NCBI GenBank assembly: GCA_902493595.1
Contig: CABUPU010000016.1
Span: 1 to 23,577, forward strand
DNA: 23,577 nucleotides
Origin: an uncultured Mycoplasma sp.
GTDB lineage: Bacteria > Bacillota_I > Bacilli_A > RF39 > UBA660
Direction: 5' to 3'
Every line of letters begins with the position of its first letter. The first letter of the stretch is position 1. The notes below the pieces were generated by a model. That model saw only the letters and a program-made list of their open reading frames with translations. It did no database searches and had not been told where the DNA came from. The translations under genes and the position numbers were made by a program. Positions 1-7,096 of this stretch are shown piece by piece.

Positions 1-1
1 T

Positions 2-472
2 GCAAAATTTGTAAAAGCAAGTTATGGAGATGTAAATAATGATGGAACAATAAATGCAAAAGATTTAGTATTATTATCAAGATATGTAGCAACAGGTGAA
101 ATGGAAAATAGTTTTGTATTAGCAAATGCAGATGTAACTGGTGATGGAAAAGTAAATAAGATGGATGAGAGATTATTGAGTAAATATATAGCTGGCGATT
201 ACCCAGAAAAGGATTTAACAAAAGAACCATTAGGACGAGCATATTATATTGACTATGTAGTAGATACAACAACATTAGAAATATATGAAACAGACTATGA
301 ATTAAAAGATCATGTTTTATCAAGTACTCAAAAACCAAAAGATCCAGAAAAGGCAGGTTATGTATTTGAAGGATGGTATATGGACATAGATTTTAAAGAG
401 AAGTTTGAATATAATGAAACTAAGATAACGACCAATACAGTACTATTTGCCAAATTTATAAAGATAAATTAA
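2..472 (+). CDS. Dockerin-containing surface/secreted protein, 3' end
   Basis: The reading frame is already open at base 2, so this is the C-terminal 156 residues of a larger protein whose start lies outside the window. It holds a complete type I dockerin: two calcium-binding loops of the F-hand type (DVNNDGTINAKD and DVTGDGKVNKMD), each followed by the expected helix (LVLLSRYVATG and ERLLSKYIAG). After it comes an InlB B-repeat-like (Flg_new/Listeria-Bacteroides) segment with the signature GYVFEGWYMD and a final LFAKF. Dockerins dock on cohesin domains and bind two Ca2+; InlB-type repeats are typical of large extracellular adhesins. I infer an exported surface or secreted protein that binds a partner or the wall. 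The catalytic or adhesive part is not visible. It ends at a terminator shared with the convergent gene. Confidence 0.85.
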   Translation, partial: AKFVKASYGDVNNDGTINAKDLVLLSRYVATGEMENSFVLANADVTGDGKVNKMDERLLSKYIAGDYPEKDLTKEPLGRAYYIDYVVDTTTLEIYETDYELKDHVLSSTQKPKDPEKAGYVFEGWYMDIDFKEKFEYNETKITTNTVLFAKFIKIN

Positions 473-498
473 AAAGAAAGATTATGCGTCTTTCTTTT
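472..498. terminator. Bidirectional terminator between convergent genes
   Basis: A perfect 10-bp inverted repeat, AAAAGAAAGA (472-481) and TCTTTCTTTT (489-498), with a 7-nt loop. It starts in the stop codon of the upstream plus-strand gene and covers the last codons and stop of the minus-strand ligase. The arms supply A-rich and U-rich tails in both directions, so it can end both transcripts. Confidence 0.7.
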
Positions 499-2209
499 CT
501 TTTTCCTCTAATTCTTCATTTTGCAACTTCTTAAAATCTATTTTACCCATTTTGGTTTTAGGTAGTGATTTTCTAAAATCGTACTTGTAAGGCCACTCAA
601 ATTTTGCAAGTTTACTTTCCACATATTTTTTAATATTCATACGAAGTATAGGGTTATCTATAACATCATTTTTAAGAACGATACAGGCTTTAGGAACTTC
701 AACCTTATATGGATGAGGTATTCCAACAACAGAGCAAGTAAGTACAGCATCGTGTGACTGAATAACCTCCTCAACATGTTGTGGATAAACATTATATCCA
801 CTTGAAATAATCATTCTTTTAAGTCTTTGTTTATAAAATACTATTCCATCATTATCAATATAACCAATATCACCAGTATGAAGCCAAGTATACCCATCTT
901 TATGTACCTGAAGTACTTTATTTGTTTCTTCTTCATTATTTAAATAACCAAGCATAACGGTTGGAGCACTTATGCATATTTCTCCATCAACATTATTTCT
1001 AACTTCAGTCTGAGTAAATGGCTTAACAATTTTAACATCATTGCCAGGTCCTGGTATACCAATTGCACCAGTTTTATAATGATAATCAAAGTTTGCAATT
1101 GCCCCCGCTAAACACTCGGTCATACCGTAACCTTGACTTATTTCCACATTAGAATTATGTTTTCTGAAAAAGTCATTTATTCTTAGTTCTAAGTCTTTTG
1201 ATAAAGAATCTCCTCCAACAACAGCATATTTTACAAAAGATAAATCACTTACTTCACTTTGAAGTAAAGCCTCATATAATGTTGGTACTCCAATAATCAT
1301 TTGTGGTTTATATTTATTAATAATGTTTGCAAATTCTGATGCTTTAAATGTTGGTACTAATATTACCTCTCTACCTAGACATAACATTGAATTAACACTA
1401 AGTGCTAAACCAAATCCGTGAAATACTGGCATAATTGCAAGAATTTTATCACCTTTTTCAAGCTTTTTAAGCATTATTATTTCTTGAACAGTTAAACTAT
1501 TAAAGTTACCATTTGATAAAACTATTCCTTTGCTAATACCAGTGGTACCACCACTTTGTAATATACAAGCAGGTTTATCAATAACATTATAATATTTTTT
1601 ATATTCAAAATGTCTTTTATGTCTTAAAAACTTTTTATAACTTATAAAATTTTCTTTACATGGTATAGTATATTTATTAAACATTTTTAATTTATAACCA
1701 ATTTTTAATAATAATGGTAATGAATTTGCGGCAGATACACCAATAATTTTAGTAACTTTAGTTCCTTCGGTAATAGCAGTTAATTTGTCATAAGATGCAT
1801 CAATTGCTACGATAATATTACTTTCATTATTTTTTAAAATATTTTTAATTTCCTCGCTACTTGAAAGAGGATGAACCATATTACTTACAGCACCAATCTT
1901 ATTAAGTGCATAAAAAAGTATTACAGCCTCAGGAATATTTGGAAGTAGTAATGTAACAATATCCATTTTCTCAACGCCTAAATAGTTTAAACTTTGGGCT
2001 GCTTTATCAATCATTTTTAAAACTTTTTCATAAGAAAAAATTCTATTATAATAATTTATTGCATTATCTTTTGGGTTTAGGCTAGCATAAGAGTAAAAAT
2101 AATCATAGATAGTTTCATCTTTTGCTTTCATTTTTCTTTCTTCTTTAGTATAACATTTATTCCATCTGGAATATGATTTTAATTTTCTTTCTAGTTTAAA
2201 TAAAAACAT
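482..2209 (-). CDS. AMP-binding acyl-CoA synthetase/ligase
   Basis: A 575-residue member of the class I adenylate-forming superfamily, which activates a carboxylic acid (most likely a fatty acid) with ATP and transfers it to CoA. The P-loop-like motif SGGTTGISKG is at about residues 219-228, YGMTE at 361-365, TGDIGYID at 445-452 and the hinge/C-terminal motif SSGYNVYP near 469-476. The catalytic lysine is in KTKMGKID (K556). Length fits a full enzyme. An AGGAGGG ribosome binding site ends five bases before the ATG at 2209, supporting this start. The tail is rich in Glu and Lys. It is a single gene with its own 5' region, divergent from the holin-like gene. Long-chain fatty acid is the likeliest substrate, but other acyl acids cannot be excluded from sequence. 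No transmembrane segment is evident. Confidence 0.85.
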   Translation of the reverse strand: MFLFKLERKLKSYSRWNKCYTKEERKMKAKDETIYDYFYSYASLNPKDNAINYYNRIFSYEKVLKMIDKAAQSLNYLGVEKMDIVTLLLPNIPEAVILFYALNKIGAVSNMVHPLSSSEEIKNILKNNESNIIVAIDASYDKLTAITEGTKVTKIIGVSAANSLPLLLKIGYKLKMFNKYTIPCKENFISYKKFLRHKRHFEYKKYYNVIDKPACILQSGGTTGISKGIVLSNGNFNSLTVQEIIMLKKLEKGDKILAIMPVFHGFGLALSVNSMLCLGREVILVPTFKASEFANIINKYKPQMIIGVPTLYEALLQSEVSDLSFVKYAVVGGDSLSKDLELRINDFFRKHNSNVEISQGYGMTECLAGAIANFDYHYKTGAIGIPGPGNDVKIVKPFTQTEVRNNVDGEICISAPTVMLGYLNNEEETNKVLQVHKDGYTWLHTGDIGYIDNDGIVFYKQRLKRMIISSGYNVYPQHVEEVIQSHDAVLTCSVVGIPHPYKVEVPKACIVLKNDVIDNPILRMNIKKYVESKLAKFEWPYKYDFRKSLPKTKMGKIDFKKLQNEELEEKEKKDA

Positions 2210-2332
2210 AGTCCCTCCTACATAATAATATTATATAACATTTTTCTTAAAAGAACTAATAATTAATCATAATTTAATGCATTTTAATTATCTATAAACA
2301 TAAATTTTACATAAATTATTATGGAGGTAATT

Positions 2333-2515
2333 ATGAAAAACTTAATAAAATGTTTATTACAAGTTAAAACTATTATTACTTTAGCGGCTACATTTGTGTT
2401 CGTTTTTTTAGCGATTAAAAATCAAATACCCACAGAAACAATTACAATGATTGTAGGAATGGTCTTTACATATTATTTTAATAAAAAGGAGGATGATCAT
2501 AATGGAAGTGTTTAA
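2333..2515 (+). CDS. Small holin-like membrane protein
   Basis: A 60-residue protein with a short basic N-terminus, two hydrophobic stretches (about residues 12-28 and 35-50) and a charged tail (KKEDDHNGS). This size and layout match the small phage holins that sit just upstream of endolysins. Its stop overlaps the downstream M23 hydrolase start by 14 bases, the usual holin-endolysin arrangement. The ATG at 2333 is chosen because GGAGG (2323-2327) lies five bases before it; an ATG at 2321 is part of that ribosome binding site. I infer a pore-forming or export-helper role. The call rests mainly on context and topology, since holins are poorly conserved. It could also be a general small membrane protein. 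Confidence 0.6.
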   Translation: MKNLIKCLLQVKTIITLAATFVFVFLAIKNQIPTETITMIVGMVFTYYFNKKEDDHNGSV

Positions 2516-3332
2516 ATATCCTAAAAAAAGTTATTATTTGACACAAGGTTTTGGAGTAAATACTTTTTCACATAAAAATAGAAAAGCAATCGATGTTTCC
2601 GCAAGGGGAGGATATAGAGAAATATATGCGCCTTTTTCAGGGTATGTATCTAAAATTTATGTAAAAAGAAATAATTCTTATACAATATGGCTTACCTCAA
2701 ATGAAAAGGTACTTTGTGCTGATGGAGTAGCAAGATTTGCAGTTGTAATGATGACTCATCCAAATAAAATAATTAATTATAGGGTTGGACAAAAGTTTAA
2801 TCAAGGGGATTATTTATTTGATGATGGTACCACGGGAAATGTGAAAGCACATTTAGATTTAGAAATAGCAGTTTACGATAACAAAAATAGTATAGTTAAT
2901 AACTGGCAAAGTGTAAGGGGAGACTGGGGTTTAGTAAATGCTGTAGATCCTACTAAATATATGGTAATGGAGGATAATACTTTAATTATAAATGATTATT
3001 ATAAACAGCAAAATAAAAGATATATTTTTAAAAAGGTTAGTGAAATAAGAAAAATCGAAGAATACGTTAAAGGAGATTATAAAACTTTATATAACATGTA
3101 TGTGAGAACAGGACCAGGAACTAATTTTAGAATTAAGAAAGTATCTGAACTTACTAAAAATGGTAAAGAAAATAGTTTATACAAAAATATGAATTCTTTA
3201 GCACTATACAAAAAAGGAACAGTTTTTACTGCTCTTGAAATAATAAATAATAAATCATCTTATTGGGCAAAAACCCCAAGTGGGTATATTTGTTTAAAAG
3301 ATTTAAATGCTATATATGTAAAAAAATTATAA
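2502..3332 (+). CDS. M23-like peptidase with SH3-type C-terminal domain (endolysin-like)
   Basis: 276 residues without a signal peptide. The N-terminal ~150 residues resemble the LytM/M23 fold: QGFG near 15-18, H24 and D31 as the probable first metal ligands, IYAPFSGYVSKIY, then VGQKFNQGDYLF and KAHLDLEIA. In typical M23 enzymes the last motif is HxH, whose second His binds zinc; here it reads HLD. The last ~85 residues look like a bacterial SH3 domain (MYVRTGPGTNFR, then YWAKTPSGYICL), a wall-binding module. The ATG at 2502 is preceded by AAGGAGG (2486-2492) at nine bases; the ATG at 2493 abuts that site and is unlikely. The gene overlaps the holin-like gene, so it may cross the membrane by holin action. 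Role: cleavage of peptidoglycan cross-links, or binding only if the Asp substitution kills metal binding. Confidence 0.75.
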   Translation: MEVFKYPKKSYYLTQGFGVNTFSHKNRKAIDVSARGGYREIYAPFSGYVSKIYVKRNNSYTIWLTSNEKVLCADGVARFAVVMMTHPNKIINYRVGQKFNQGDYLFDDGTTGNVKAHLDLEIAVYDNKNSIVNNWQSVRGDWGLVNAVDPTKYMVMEDNTLIINDYYKQQNKRYIFKKVSEIRKIEEYVKGDYKTLYNMYVRTGPGTNFRIKKVSELTKNGKENSLYKNMNSLALYKKGTVFTALEIINNKSSYWAKTPSGYICLKDLNAIYVKKL

Positions 3333-3334
3333 GT

Positions 3335-3592
3335 CTATTTATTAATGTTTTCTTCATCAAATAATTCTTTAATATCAATATTAAGGGCATCTGCTATTCT
3401 ACCAATAACTACTAAAGTGAAATATTTATTTGGATTAGCACTTTCTATTTGTGAAATGTAATGCATTGAAACATCGATTTTATCGGCTAGTTGCTGTTGA
3501 GTTAAATTAGCCATTTTTCGATGTTTTTTTATATTAATTCTTACAATGTTATAGTAATAATAATCGTTGTGTAAACTTTTATTATCCTTCAT
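3335..3592 (-). CDS. XRE-family transcriptional regulator
   Basis: An 85-residue protein that is essentially one Cro/CI-type helix-turn-helix: the LTQQQLADKIDVSMHYISQIE stretch spans both helices of the motif, followed by the LNIDIKELF end typical of the HTH_3 family. The N-terminal 25 residues are Tyr- and Asn-rich and not part of the fold. The ATG at 3592 is preferred because AGGTG lies six bases upstream; a GTG at 3601 overlaps this site. It is divergent from the zinc-ribbon membrane protein, and the space between holds a direct repeat that is the natural operator candidate. It converges on the M23 gene with two bases between stop codons. Confidence 0.85.
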   Translation of the reverse strand: MKDNKSLHNDYYYYNIVRINIKKHRKMANLTQQQLADKIDVSMHYISQIESANPNKYFTLVVIGRIADALNIDIKELFDEENINK

Positions 3593-3626
3593 TCCAATCA
3601 CCTACATTAATTTTATAATAGCCAGT

Positions 3627-3660
3627 AGTTAGAAATATATGCACTGACAGTTAGAAATAT
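3627..3660. repeat. Direct repeat, candidate XRE operator
   Basis: The 12-mer AGTTAGAAATAT occurs at 3627-3638 and 3649-3660, 22 bases apart, about two helical turns, so both copies face the same side of DNA. The second copy touches the extended -10 element of the plus-strand gene, and the first lies in the promoter region of the minus-strand XRE gene. This fits a repressor site controlling both directions; that role is inferred. Confidence 0.55.
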
Positions 3661-3668
3661 GATATAAT
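3659..3668 (+). promoter_or_regulatory. Extended -10 promoter for the zinc-ribbon protein gene
   Basis: TGATATAAT (3660-3668) matches the extended -10 consensus TGnTATAAT exactly. There is no good -35 at the right distance, which is expected when an extended -10 is present. It overlaps the end of the second AGTTAGAAATAT repeat, so a bound regulator would block polymerase. Confidence 0.6.
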
Positions 3669-3695
3669 GTTATTTAAGAAAAGGAGATATGATAT

Positions 3696-4079
3696 ATGGT
3701 TAGTTATAATTCTTTAGAGGAATATAAAAATAATAAAAAATATACTTGTATAAAATGCGGTACTTTAATTAAAAATATTTCTGATGGTTGTCCTAAATGT
3801 AATTGTCATGAATATAGAGAAATTAATTATGATTCTAGATATGAAAATATGCTTAGAGATAATAATCTTCTTGCAAGTTTATTATTTGTTCTTGCATGGC
3901 TTACAATTGCTTTAGGTTTTATTTTTGGTATTGTCATGGGTGGTGAAACAGATGAATTTGATTTTATTATTGCATTAAAATACTGGGCTATTTCTGATAT
4001 ATGTGCAATTATCTTTTTTTCTCTATCAGAAATAATAAGAATACTACACGATATTAGATATAAGATTTGGTTAAAATAA
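3696..4079 (+). CDS. Zinc-ribbon membrane protein, unknown function
   Basis: 127 residues. The N-terminus has a zinc ribbon (C18-x2-C21 and C32-x2-C35, with an additional C37 and H38). Two hydrophobic segments follow (about 58-82 and 92-115), separated by a short acidic loop (GGETDEFDF), so the ribbon probably sits in the cytoplasm. AAGGAG ends nine bases before the ATG. It stands alone, divergent from an XRE regulator that probably controls it. I do not recognise a specific family. Zinc-ribbon/two-helix proteins of this size are common and uncharacterised in Bacillota; stress or phage-related regulation would be a guess. Confidence 0.7.
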   Translation: MVSYNSLEEYKNNKKYTCIKCGTLIKNISDGCPKCNCHEYREINYDSRYENMLRDNNLLASLLFVLAWLTIALGFIFGIVMGGETDEFDFIIALKYWAISDICAIIFFSLSEIIRILHDIRYKIWLK

Positions 4080-4092
4080 TATTTTACTGTAA

Positions 4093-4120
4093 ATATAATT
4101 AAAAAATTTTAAAATTATAT
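4093..4120 (+). terminator. Possible AT-only terminator hairpin
   Basis: ATATAATT (4093-4100) can pair with AATTATAT (4113-4120) around a 12-nt loop, 14 bases after the zinc-ribbon gene. The stem has no G-C pair and no clean U tract directly after it, so this is a weak call. Confidence 0.25.
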
Positions 4121-4163
4121 AAAATATTATATTTTTGTTTTATAATAATATGGGAGATTTTGT

Positions 4164-5012
4164 ATGAATAATTATATTTATTGGGTTGTAATATACTTAG
4201 TATTTTCGCTTATCTATGCTCAAACTTTTAAAAAAGCTAATAGAAATATGAAAGATGCAAGTGCATTAACGGTTTTACTTGAACTTTTTACTGCTTTTTT
4301 TGCCATATTTTTTATACCATTTTTTAAATTTAAGTTACCAGATAATCCATATGTTTATATAACTATTTTTATAGTTACAATAATTTATGCATTTACTGAT
4401 AGACTAAATATTGAGGCAAGATATGGACTTAATCCTTCAACATTTTCAATGCTTAAGCAACTTTCAAGTGTTTTTCTGGTTATATTTGGTTTTATCTTTT
4501 TGAAAGAAAAACTAGTTATAAAAAAGATTATTGGTGGTGTAATTATTATACTTGCTAATATTTTATTAGGCATGAACAAAGGAAAAATTTCTTTTAATAA
4601 ATATTTTATAATGTGTTTTATATCAAATTTTTTATTTGCAATAGCGATGCTTATAAATGTAAATATATCAAGTAATTTTAATATAGCATTTTATACAATT
4701 ATTACTGTATTTATTCCCTCAATATATATTTTTTTATTTAATAAATTAAGTTTTAAAAAACTAGCAAATGAGTTTTCATTATATGATAAAAAAAGATTTA
4801 TTATCGCAGCATTTTCTTGGTCCATAATGTTAATTTCTTCGGTTAAAGCATATGAATATGGATCTGTTTCTGTAGTTGCTCCACTTTTAACATTATCAAT
4901 GATTACAAATACAATTTATGAATATATTTTCGATAAAAATAAAAAAGATTTATTATTTAAATTGTTTATTAGTTTTCTAATTATAATTGGGGTTATTCTT
5001 ATAAAAATGTAA
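4164..5012 (+). CDS. DMT/EamA-type membrane transporter (first of a pair)
   Basis: 282 residues, almost entirely hydrophobic, with about ten predicted transmembrane helices and the internal two-half repeat of the drug/metabolite transporter superfamily. Features seen are FSLIYAQTFKKAN in helix 1, the LKQLSSVFLVIFGFIFLKEKL segment ending the first half (the conserved FLKE) and SVVAPLLTLSMITNTIYEYIF at the matching place in the second half. The GGGAG box at 4152-4156 is seven bases before the ATG, and TATAAT at 4141-4146 is a likely -10. It is followed 21 bases later by a second transporter of the same type, so the two are probably one operon. Substrate cannot be told; amino acids, nucleotides or drugs are typical for the family. 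Confidence 0.8.
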   Translation: MNNYIYWVVIYLVFSLIYAQTFKKANRNMKDASALTVLLELFTAFFAIFFIPFFKFKLPDNPYVYITIFIVTIIYAFTDRLNIEARYGLNPSTFSMLKQLSSVFLVIFGFIFLKEKLVIKKIIGGVIIILANILLGMNKGKISFNKYFIMCFISNFLFAIAMLINVNISSNFNIAFYTIITVFIPSIYIFLFNKLSFKKLANEFSLYDKKRFIIAAFSWSIMLISSVKAYEYGSVSVVAPLLTLSMITNTIYEYIFDKNKKDLLFKLFISFLIIIGVILIKM

Positions 5013-5033
5013 CATACTAAAAATGGAGATATT

Positions 5034-5888
5034 ATGTATTTAATTTATGTATTAATTATAATTTTAATAAGTGGGACATTAGATATTATTGAAAAAAAAG
5101 CTAGTGAAAAAGATGAACTTAGATTTTGGGCTTTTGGATGCCTTACTTTTGGAATTTTTGAAACTTTACTTGGTATATTTCTTTTAAATAGTAATTTTTC
5201 ATTTTCTATAAAAGATTTATTTTTAGTTTTACCAGTATCATTACTTAGTACAATTGGTTATTATTTTTCAGTACTTGCTTTAAAAAATGGGAATATTTCT
5301 AAAGTAAGTGTAATAATGAGATTAAAAATTATTTGGGTATTAATATTATCAAGTATTTTTTTACCAAGTGAAAGATTAAAATTTTTACAAATTATTTTAG
5401 TATTTATAATTCTTTTATTAAATATATTACTTAATTATAAAAAAGGTAGAAAAGGTAAAGATTTAGGAATTATTTATGCATTTGGTTATTTATTTTCTAA
5501 TGGTAGTGCAACATTTATTAACAAATTAGTAACACTTAAAATAGAAAATACTATGGCAATAACATTTTATTCAGGTATAACTAGTATATTTTCAATTATT
5601 TTAATTCTTTTGTTAATTAATAAAATGGATTTATTAAATTTAAAAAAATTTAAAAGTAAAAAAGAAGTGTTTATTATGGAATCTTTAGAGGTAATATCAA
5701 TGATACTTTTAAGAATTGCTCTTAAAACTGGTAATGTAGTTATTATATCTAGTTTATCTTCATCCTCAATTATTGTGGCAACATTCCTTGCAAATATAGT
5801 TTTTAAAGATAAAATATCCTATAAAAAATGGTTTATAATAATACTAATAGTTTTATCTTTAATAACTTTATCAATTATAAGTATTTAA
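5034..5888 (+). CDS. DMT/EamA-type membrane transporter (second of a pair)
   Basis: 284 residues, about ten predicted transmembrane helices. It differs from its upstream neighbour but shows the same two-half plan. The first half ends with ALKNGNISKVSVIMRLKIIW and FLPSERL. The second ends with ALKTGNVVIISSLSSSSIIV and FKDKISYKKW, which are the conserved end-of-half motifs in degenerate form. GGAG is seven bases before the ATG. It lies 21 bases after the first transporter with no terminator between. Paired DMT genes may form heterodimers or handle related substrates. No substrate clue is present nearby. Confidence 0.78.
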   Translation: MYLIYVLIIILISGTLDIIEKKASEKDELRFWAFGCLTFGIFETLLGIFLLNSNFSFSIKDLFLVLPVSLLSTIGYYFSVLALKNGNISKVSVIMRLKIIWVLILSSIFLPSERLKFLQIILVFIILLLNILLNYKKGRKGKDLGIIYAFGYLFSNGSATFINKLVTLKIENTMAITFYSGITSIFSIILILLLINKMDLLNLKKFKSKKEVFIMESLEVISMILLRIALKTGNVVIISSLSSSSIIVATFLANIVFKDKISYKKWFIIILIVLSLITLSIISI

Positions 5889-5910
5889 ACTTTAAAATAG
5901 AATAAATGTT

Positions 5911-5919
5911 TGATATAAT
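5911..5919 (+). promoter_or_regulatory. Extended -10 promoter ahead of the helicase remnant and pncC
   Basis: TGATATAAT is an exact extended -10 (TGnTATAAT), followed by GGAGG at 5932-5936 and the ATG at 5941. The promoter and ribosome binding site of the decayed gene are intact, so the remnant is probably still transcribed and carries pncC with it. Confidence 0.6.
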
Positions 5920-5940
5920 GTTTTTGCATATGGAGGTTTT

Positions 5941-6539
5941 ATGAATAAAAATGAAAATGTAGATAAAGATAAAATATTAAAATATGTAAATGAATTTGAT
6001 TATAAAAATGGATTAGATTTAGTTAGAGATGTTAGATTAATTAAACATACTCGAAATGGCTATGAGCATACTTTTGAATTTAATGTTAATGATAATAATT
6101 CATATTTTGGAAATGCTGGTGTTCAAATAGATACTTTTAACGGAAGTATTAATGATCTTTATTGTTCATGTAGTTATTTTGGTATATTTAGAAAATGTAA
6201 ACACATTGCTGCTTGTTTAATAAAATTATAATGATATTTTTAAGGTTGAAAAATTTAACTAGTGCTGATGTTGTAATTCATTTAGATTTATGGTGGAATC
6301 CTCAGGTGGAAAATCAAGCAACAGATAGAGCTCATCGAATAGGTCAAAAAAATACTGTTGAGGTAATTAAATTAATATGTAAAGGTACAATCGAGGAAAA
6401 AATATTGGAACTTCAAAATAAGAAAAAACTTTTAGCCGATGCCTTAATCGAAGGTGAAGACAGAGATAAGAATTTAATATCTAATTTAAGTGCTGATGAT
6501 ATTAAAGATTTATTAAGTACAGATAATGAACAGGAGTAA
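5941..6539 (+). pseudogene. SWIM/SNF2 helicase remnant with large internal deletion
   Basis: Two pieces of one known gene type in different frames. Bases 5941-6231 encode 96 residues ending in a SWIM zinc finger (C75-x-C77 ... C86-x-H88), the usual N-terminus of Firmicutes SNF2-type helicases that are about 1000 residues long. From about 6234 to 6539, shifted by two frames, the sequence is the extreme C-terminus of the same enzyme: LTSADVVIHLDLWWNP, motif VI QATDRAHRIGQ, and the KKLLADALIEG tail. The SNF2 ATPase lobe 1 and most of lobe 2 are missing, and motif V, normally like GGTGLNLT, is cut to LKNLTSAD. No helicase activity can remain. The N-terminal fragment could still make a 96-residue SWIM protein. 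The C-terminal piece overlaps the pncC ribosome binding site, as an intact operon would. Confidence 0.85.
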
Positions 6540-6540
6540 T

Positions 6541-7008
6541 ATGATAGAAAAAACAATAAAAAAATTAATTGAATTAAAAAAAACAATAAGTACAATGGAA
6601 TCTTGCAGTGGAGGGGCATTAGCAAATGCTATAACAAATATTCCTGATGCAAGTAAGATATTTAGTTTTGGAGCAGTTACATATTCAAATGAATATAAAA
6701 TAAAAATGGGTGTTGATAAAAATATTATTGATACATATTCAGTTTATAGTATGCAAACTGCTAATGAAATGAGTAAAAAAATTTCCATGTTTACATCTTC
6801 GGATTTCGGAGTAGGTATAACAGGAAAACTTAATAAAAAAGATCCAAATAATCTTTATGGTGATGATAATAAAGTTTATATAAGTGTCTATGATAGAAAA
6901 AATGATACATTTTATAACAAAGAAGTAACAGTAAATTCCTTTGATAGAAAAGAAAATAAAGATTATGTTTTAAATGAGGTTTTTTCCCTAATATATGGGC
7001 TTTTATAA
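6541..7008 (+). CDS. pncC: CinA C-terminal family protein, nicotinamide-nucleotide amidase
   Basis: 155 residues matching the CinA C-terminal domain (PncC), which deamidates NMN to nicotinate mononucleotide to recycle the pyridine nucleotide ring. It shows TMESCSGG for the usual AESCTGG nucleophile motif, FSFGAVTYSNEYK for the GGVVTYSNEAK motif, and VGITGK for the start of the TGIAGP motif. The glycine-rich GPGGG part is replaced by LNKKDPNN, so the substrate loop is divergent. The ATG at 6541 has AGGAG four bases upstream, inside the end of the helicase remnant. No competence-damage N-terminal domain is present; standalone PncC is common. Activity is likely but not certain because of the altered loop. 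Confidence 0.75.
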   Translation: MIEKTIKKLIELKKTISTMESCSGGALANAITNIPDASKIFSFGAVTYSNEYKIKMGVDKNIIDTYSVYSMQTANEMSKKISMFTSSDFGVGITGKLNKKDPNNLYGDDNKVYISVYDRKNDTFYNKEVTVNSFDRKENKDYVLNEVFSLIYGLL

Positions 7009-7064
7009 TAAAAACAACTGTTACCATTTATTATGAGTTAAGTTAGATATTTAATATAAAATAA

Positions 7065-7096
7065 AAAAAGTAATTAATTTTTATTAATTACTTTTT
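7065..7096. terminator. Bidirectional terminator between pncC and VanZ-RDD gene
   Basis: AAAAAGTAATTAA (7065-7077) and TTAATTACTTTTT (7084-7096) form a perfect 13-bp stem with a 6-nt loop and U-rich tails on both strands. It covers the stop codon and last codons of the minus-strand gene. Confidence 0.7.

Noticed and set aside
6213..6539. A separate functional SNF2-like gene starting at the TTG
   Set aside because: The product would be only the last helicase motif without an ATPase core; together with the SWIM piece it is best read as one deleted gene.
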